DNA of 10,309 nt. It comes from Bacteroidetes bacterium QH_10_64_19 (GTDB taxonomy: Bacteria; Bacteroidota; Rhodothermia; Rhodothermales; Salinibacteraceae). Below are positions 9,203 through 10,309 of this stretch, in pieces. The notes under the pieces were generated by a model that saw nothing but the letters and a program-made list of their open reading frames with translations, ran no database searches and was not told where the DNA came from. The position numbers and the translations under genes were made by a program. Within the stretch, counting starts at the first letter, position 1; every line of letters starts with the position of its first letter. The DNA is taken from positions 1 to 10,309 of the forward strand of contig PXSY01000141.1 of assembly GCA_003023125.1 (NCBI GenBank), given 5' to 3'.

Positions 9203-9611
9203 GGGAGACGTAGACTTGGGGAGAAGATCAAATACCAAAATAAACGTATTCCAGGAAGGGGGGACGAGTTGCGCCCCGGGCAGCGTTCTGGCATCCTTTC
9301 GTCGGCTTTTTGGATTAAAGGGACGGATGCCACGTGCGTGCACGCTTCAGTCGGACAGGGGCGCTGGGACGAGGGCGAGTGGGGCTCCGAGCAGAGCACA
9401 GGCTGGCGGTCGCGGGAAATGTCGAGAAAAGGCATCCGGTCCCAGAAACGTGGTCGGTGCGATCGGGTGCAAGTTCGCCCTGAGGGCAGTCTCGTCCCTC
9501 CGCGACGGCCCCCTCGCCGGGCACGTGCGCACTGACTCGTTCTAGGCTGAGGCATCGCCGCGGCACACAGAGACCTACGGATTTCCCTTCCTCACCGCAC
9601 AGACGCACCTC
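9203..9611. other. Divergent intergenic region between thiL and the lipoprotein gene
   Basis: These 409 bases separate two divergent genes. Besides the AT-rich stretch near thiL, they hold an inverted repeat GGCATCC (9290-9296) / GGATGCC (9325-9331) and two clusters of overlapping palindromes: CACGTG (9331-9336) with GCGTGCACGC (9336-9345), and GCACGTGC (9521-9528) with GTGCGCAC (9525-9532). A minus-strand frame at 9315-9608 is open but Arg/Pro/Ser-rich and Cys-rich, without a recognisable domain; I do not call it a gene. No thiamine-diphosphate riboswitch core is visible. Confidence 0.45.
9226..9250 (-). promoter_or_regulatory. AT-rich promoter-like stretch upstream of thiL
   Basis: This is the most AT-rich stretch in the 409-base intergenic region. 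Read on the minus strand it contains TACGTTTA (9248-9241), seven of eight matches to the Bacteroidota -7 element TAnnTTTG, and would put the transcript start about 30 bases before the thiL ATG. I see no TTTG at the expected -33 position, so the call is tentative. Confidence 0.35.
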
Positions 9612-10309
9612 GTGGCGACGGCGTTCGTTTCAGTTCCCACCGGTCGCGCCCTCGCTCGAGGCCTTGTGCTTCTGGGCGTGGGACTACTCACCGGATGCCT
9701 TCCGTACAGCTGTCAGCCGCAGCCCGACCGGGCGCTGTACCCGAGCGACTCGCTCTCGCGCCAGGTGGCGCAGGACACCCCGGCGGACACGTTGGCGTCG
9801 TTTCGGAGCACCCGCGGCACAGACGCCCATCCCCTGGCGCATCCCCGGACCGTCCGGTTTATGAACGATGGGACGGTTGCCGTGAGCGACGTGGAGCGCA
9901 ACAGCCTGTTTCGCTTCGGGGCCGACGGAACGTTTGTGCGCGAGAAGGCCGACGGTGATTTCCGCACGCCGTTTCTGATTGGGACGCAGGGAGACACGCT
10001 GGTCGTCTTCAACGCTGAAACGAACCGGATCGACTTTGTGGCGGACGGGCGCCGGCAGGCTGACCGGTCGGTCTCGTACGAGCGTCCGGCGCCCGAAACG
10101 CTCGTCTACATGCTGGCCACCGACACGACGCTGTACGCGAAGGTGGTGGGGCAACAGACGGACTCCTTCATCGCGCGGCTCGACGATGCCGGAGACGTGA
10201 TCGCCCGCGCCCCGCTCTCCGGTCCCCACTGGCGATACGCCGGGTTTTTGCGGGCCTGGGGGGGCTCGGTGGTAAGCCTGTCGGGCTTTCGGCCCGCGGT
10301 CGATCGGCT
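9612..10309 (+). CDS. Lipoprotein with NHL/6-bladed beta-propeller-like sequence (3' end outside window)
   Basis: An open frame of 232 codons runs from GTG 9612 to the window edge. The N-terminus has two Arg (12 and 16), a hydrophobic core GLVLLGVGLL and the lipobox LTGC with Cys29, so the mature protein should be lipid-anchored. From about residue 77 it shows an NHL-like blade, HPRTVRFMNDGTVAVSD then NSLFRFGADGTFVRE, followed by GDFRTPFLIG and TLVVFNAETNRIDFV as a second blade; this resembles the 6-bladed beta-propeller lipoproteins common in Bacteroidota. Function is unknown; such propellers usually bind ligands or partner proteins. GTG is taken as the start because no ATG precedes the lipobox in this frame; no Shine-Dalgarno is visible. 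The lipoprotein call is stronger than the propeller call. Confidence 0.8.
   Translation, partial: MATAFVSVPTGRALARGLVLLGVGLLTGCLPYSCQPQPDRALYPSDSLSRQVAQDTPADTLASFRSTRGTDAHPLAHPRTVRFMNDGTVAVSDVERNSLFRFGADGTFVREKADGDFRTPFLIGTQGDTLVVFNAETNRIDFVADGRRQADRSVSYERPAPETLVYMLATDTTLYAKVVGQQTDSFIARLDDAGDVIARAPLSGPHWRYAGFLRAWGGSVVSLSGFRPAVDR

Noticed and set aside
9203..9343. N-terminal extension of ThiL to an ATG at 9343
   Set aside because: The extra 47 residues lack ThiL similarity and would put the promoter-like AT-rich stretch inside the gene.
9315..9608. 97-residue minus-strand frame upstream of thiL
   Set aside because: Composition (Arg, Pro, Ser, many Cys) is that of chance frames, and no domain or ribosome-binding site is visible.
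9203..9611. Thiamine-diphosphate riboswitch ahead of thiL
   Set aside because: The conserved CTGAGA and ACCTGA-type core segments are not present on the thiL strand.

Overview
The window looks like ordinary chromosome from a GC-rich member of the Bacteroidota/Rhodothermota side of the tree, most likely a Salinibacter-like extreme halophile. Three things point there. Protein-coding regions are GC-rich. Several cytosolic proteins are strikingly acidic (ThiL, the HPt protein). The ATP synthase beta subunit carries the insertion after the P-loop domain (a [13 protein letters not shown] stretch) that I associate with Bacteroidota AtpD. Start codons mostly lack a Shine-Dalgarno sequence, as is usual in that group. 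The species assignment is inference; no search was possible.

Layout. Positions 1-1965 (minus) hold most of a secreted protein with HEAT-like repeats fused to a C-terminal cyclophilin-type peptidyl-prolyl isomerase domain; its 3' end runs off the window. It is preceded by a polypurine tract with a G-quadruplex motif. Positions 2108-2470 (minus) encode a 120-residue protein I do not recognise. Positions 2780-4713 (minus) are atpD and atpC of the F1Fo ATP synthase. The atpD frame is broken at about 3640 by what looks like a deletion of roughly 76 bp, which removes the conserved GIYPAVDPL segment and shifts the frame.

Divergent from atpD, 5007-7577 (plus) encodes a large exported zinc metalloprotease of the DUF5117/DUF4953 met-zincin type. 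Positions 7739-8104 (plus) encode a stand-alone histidine phosphotransfer (HPt) protein. It converges on thiL (8129-9202, minus), thiamine-monophosphate kinase. After a 409-base divergent intergenic region, a lipoprotein with an NHL/beta-propeller-like start (9612 to the window end, plus) begins.

The genes do not form one pathway. The only clear functional pair is atpD-atpC, and the other ATP synthase subunit genes are not next to it here. I did not find a convincing new system. The observation most worth following up is the broken atpD: either an assembly error in an essential gene or a real decayed copy.
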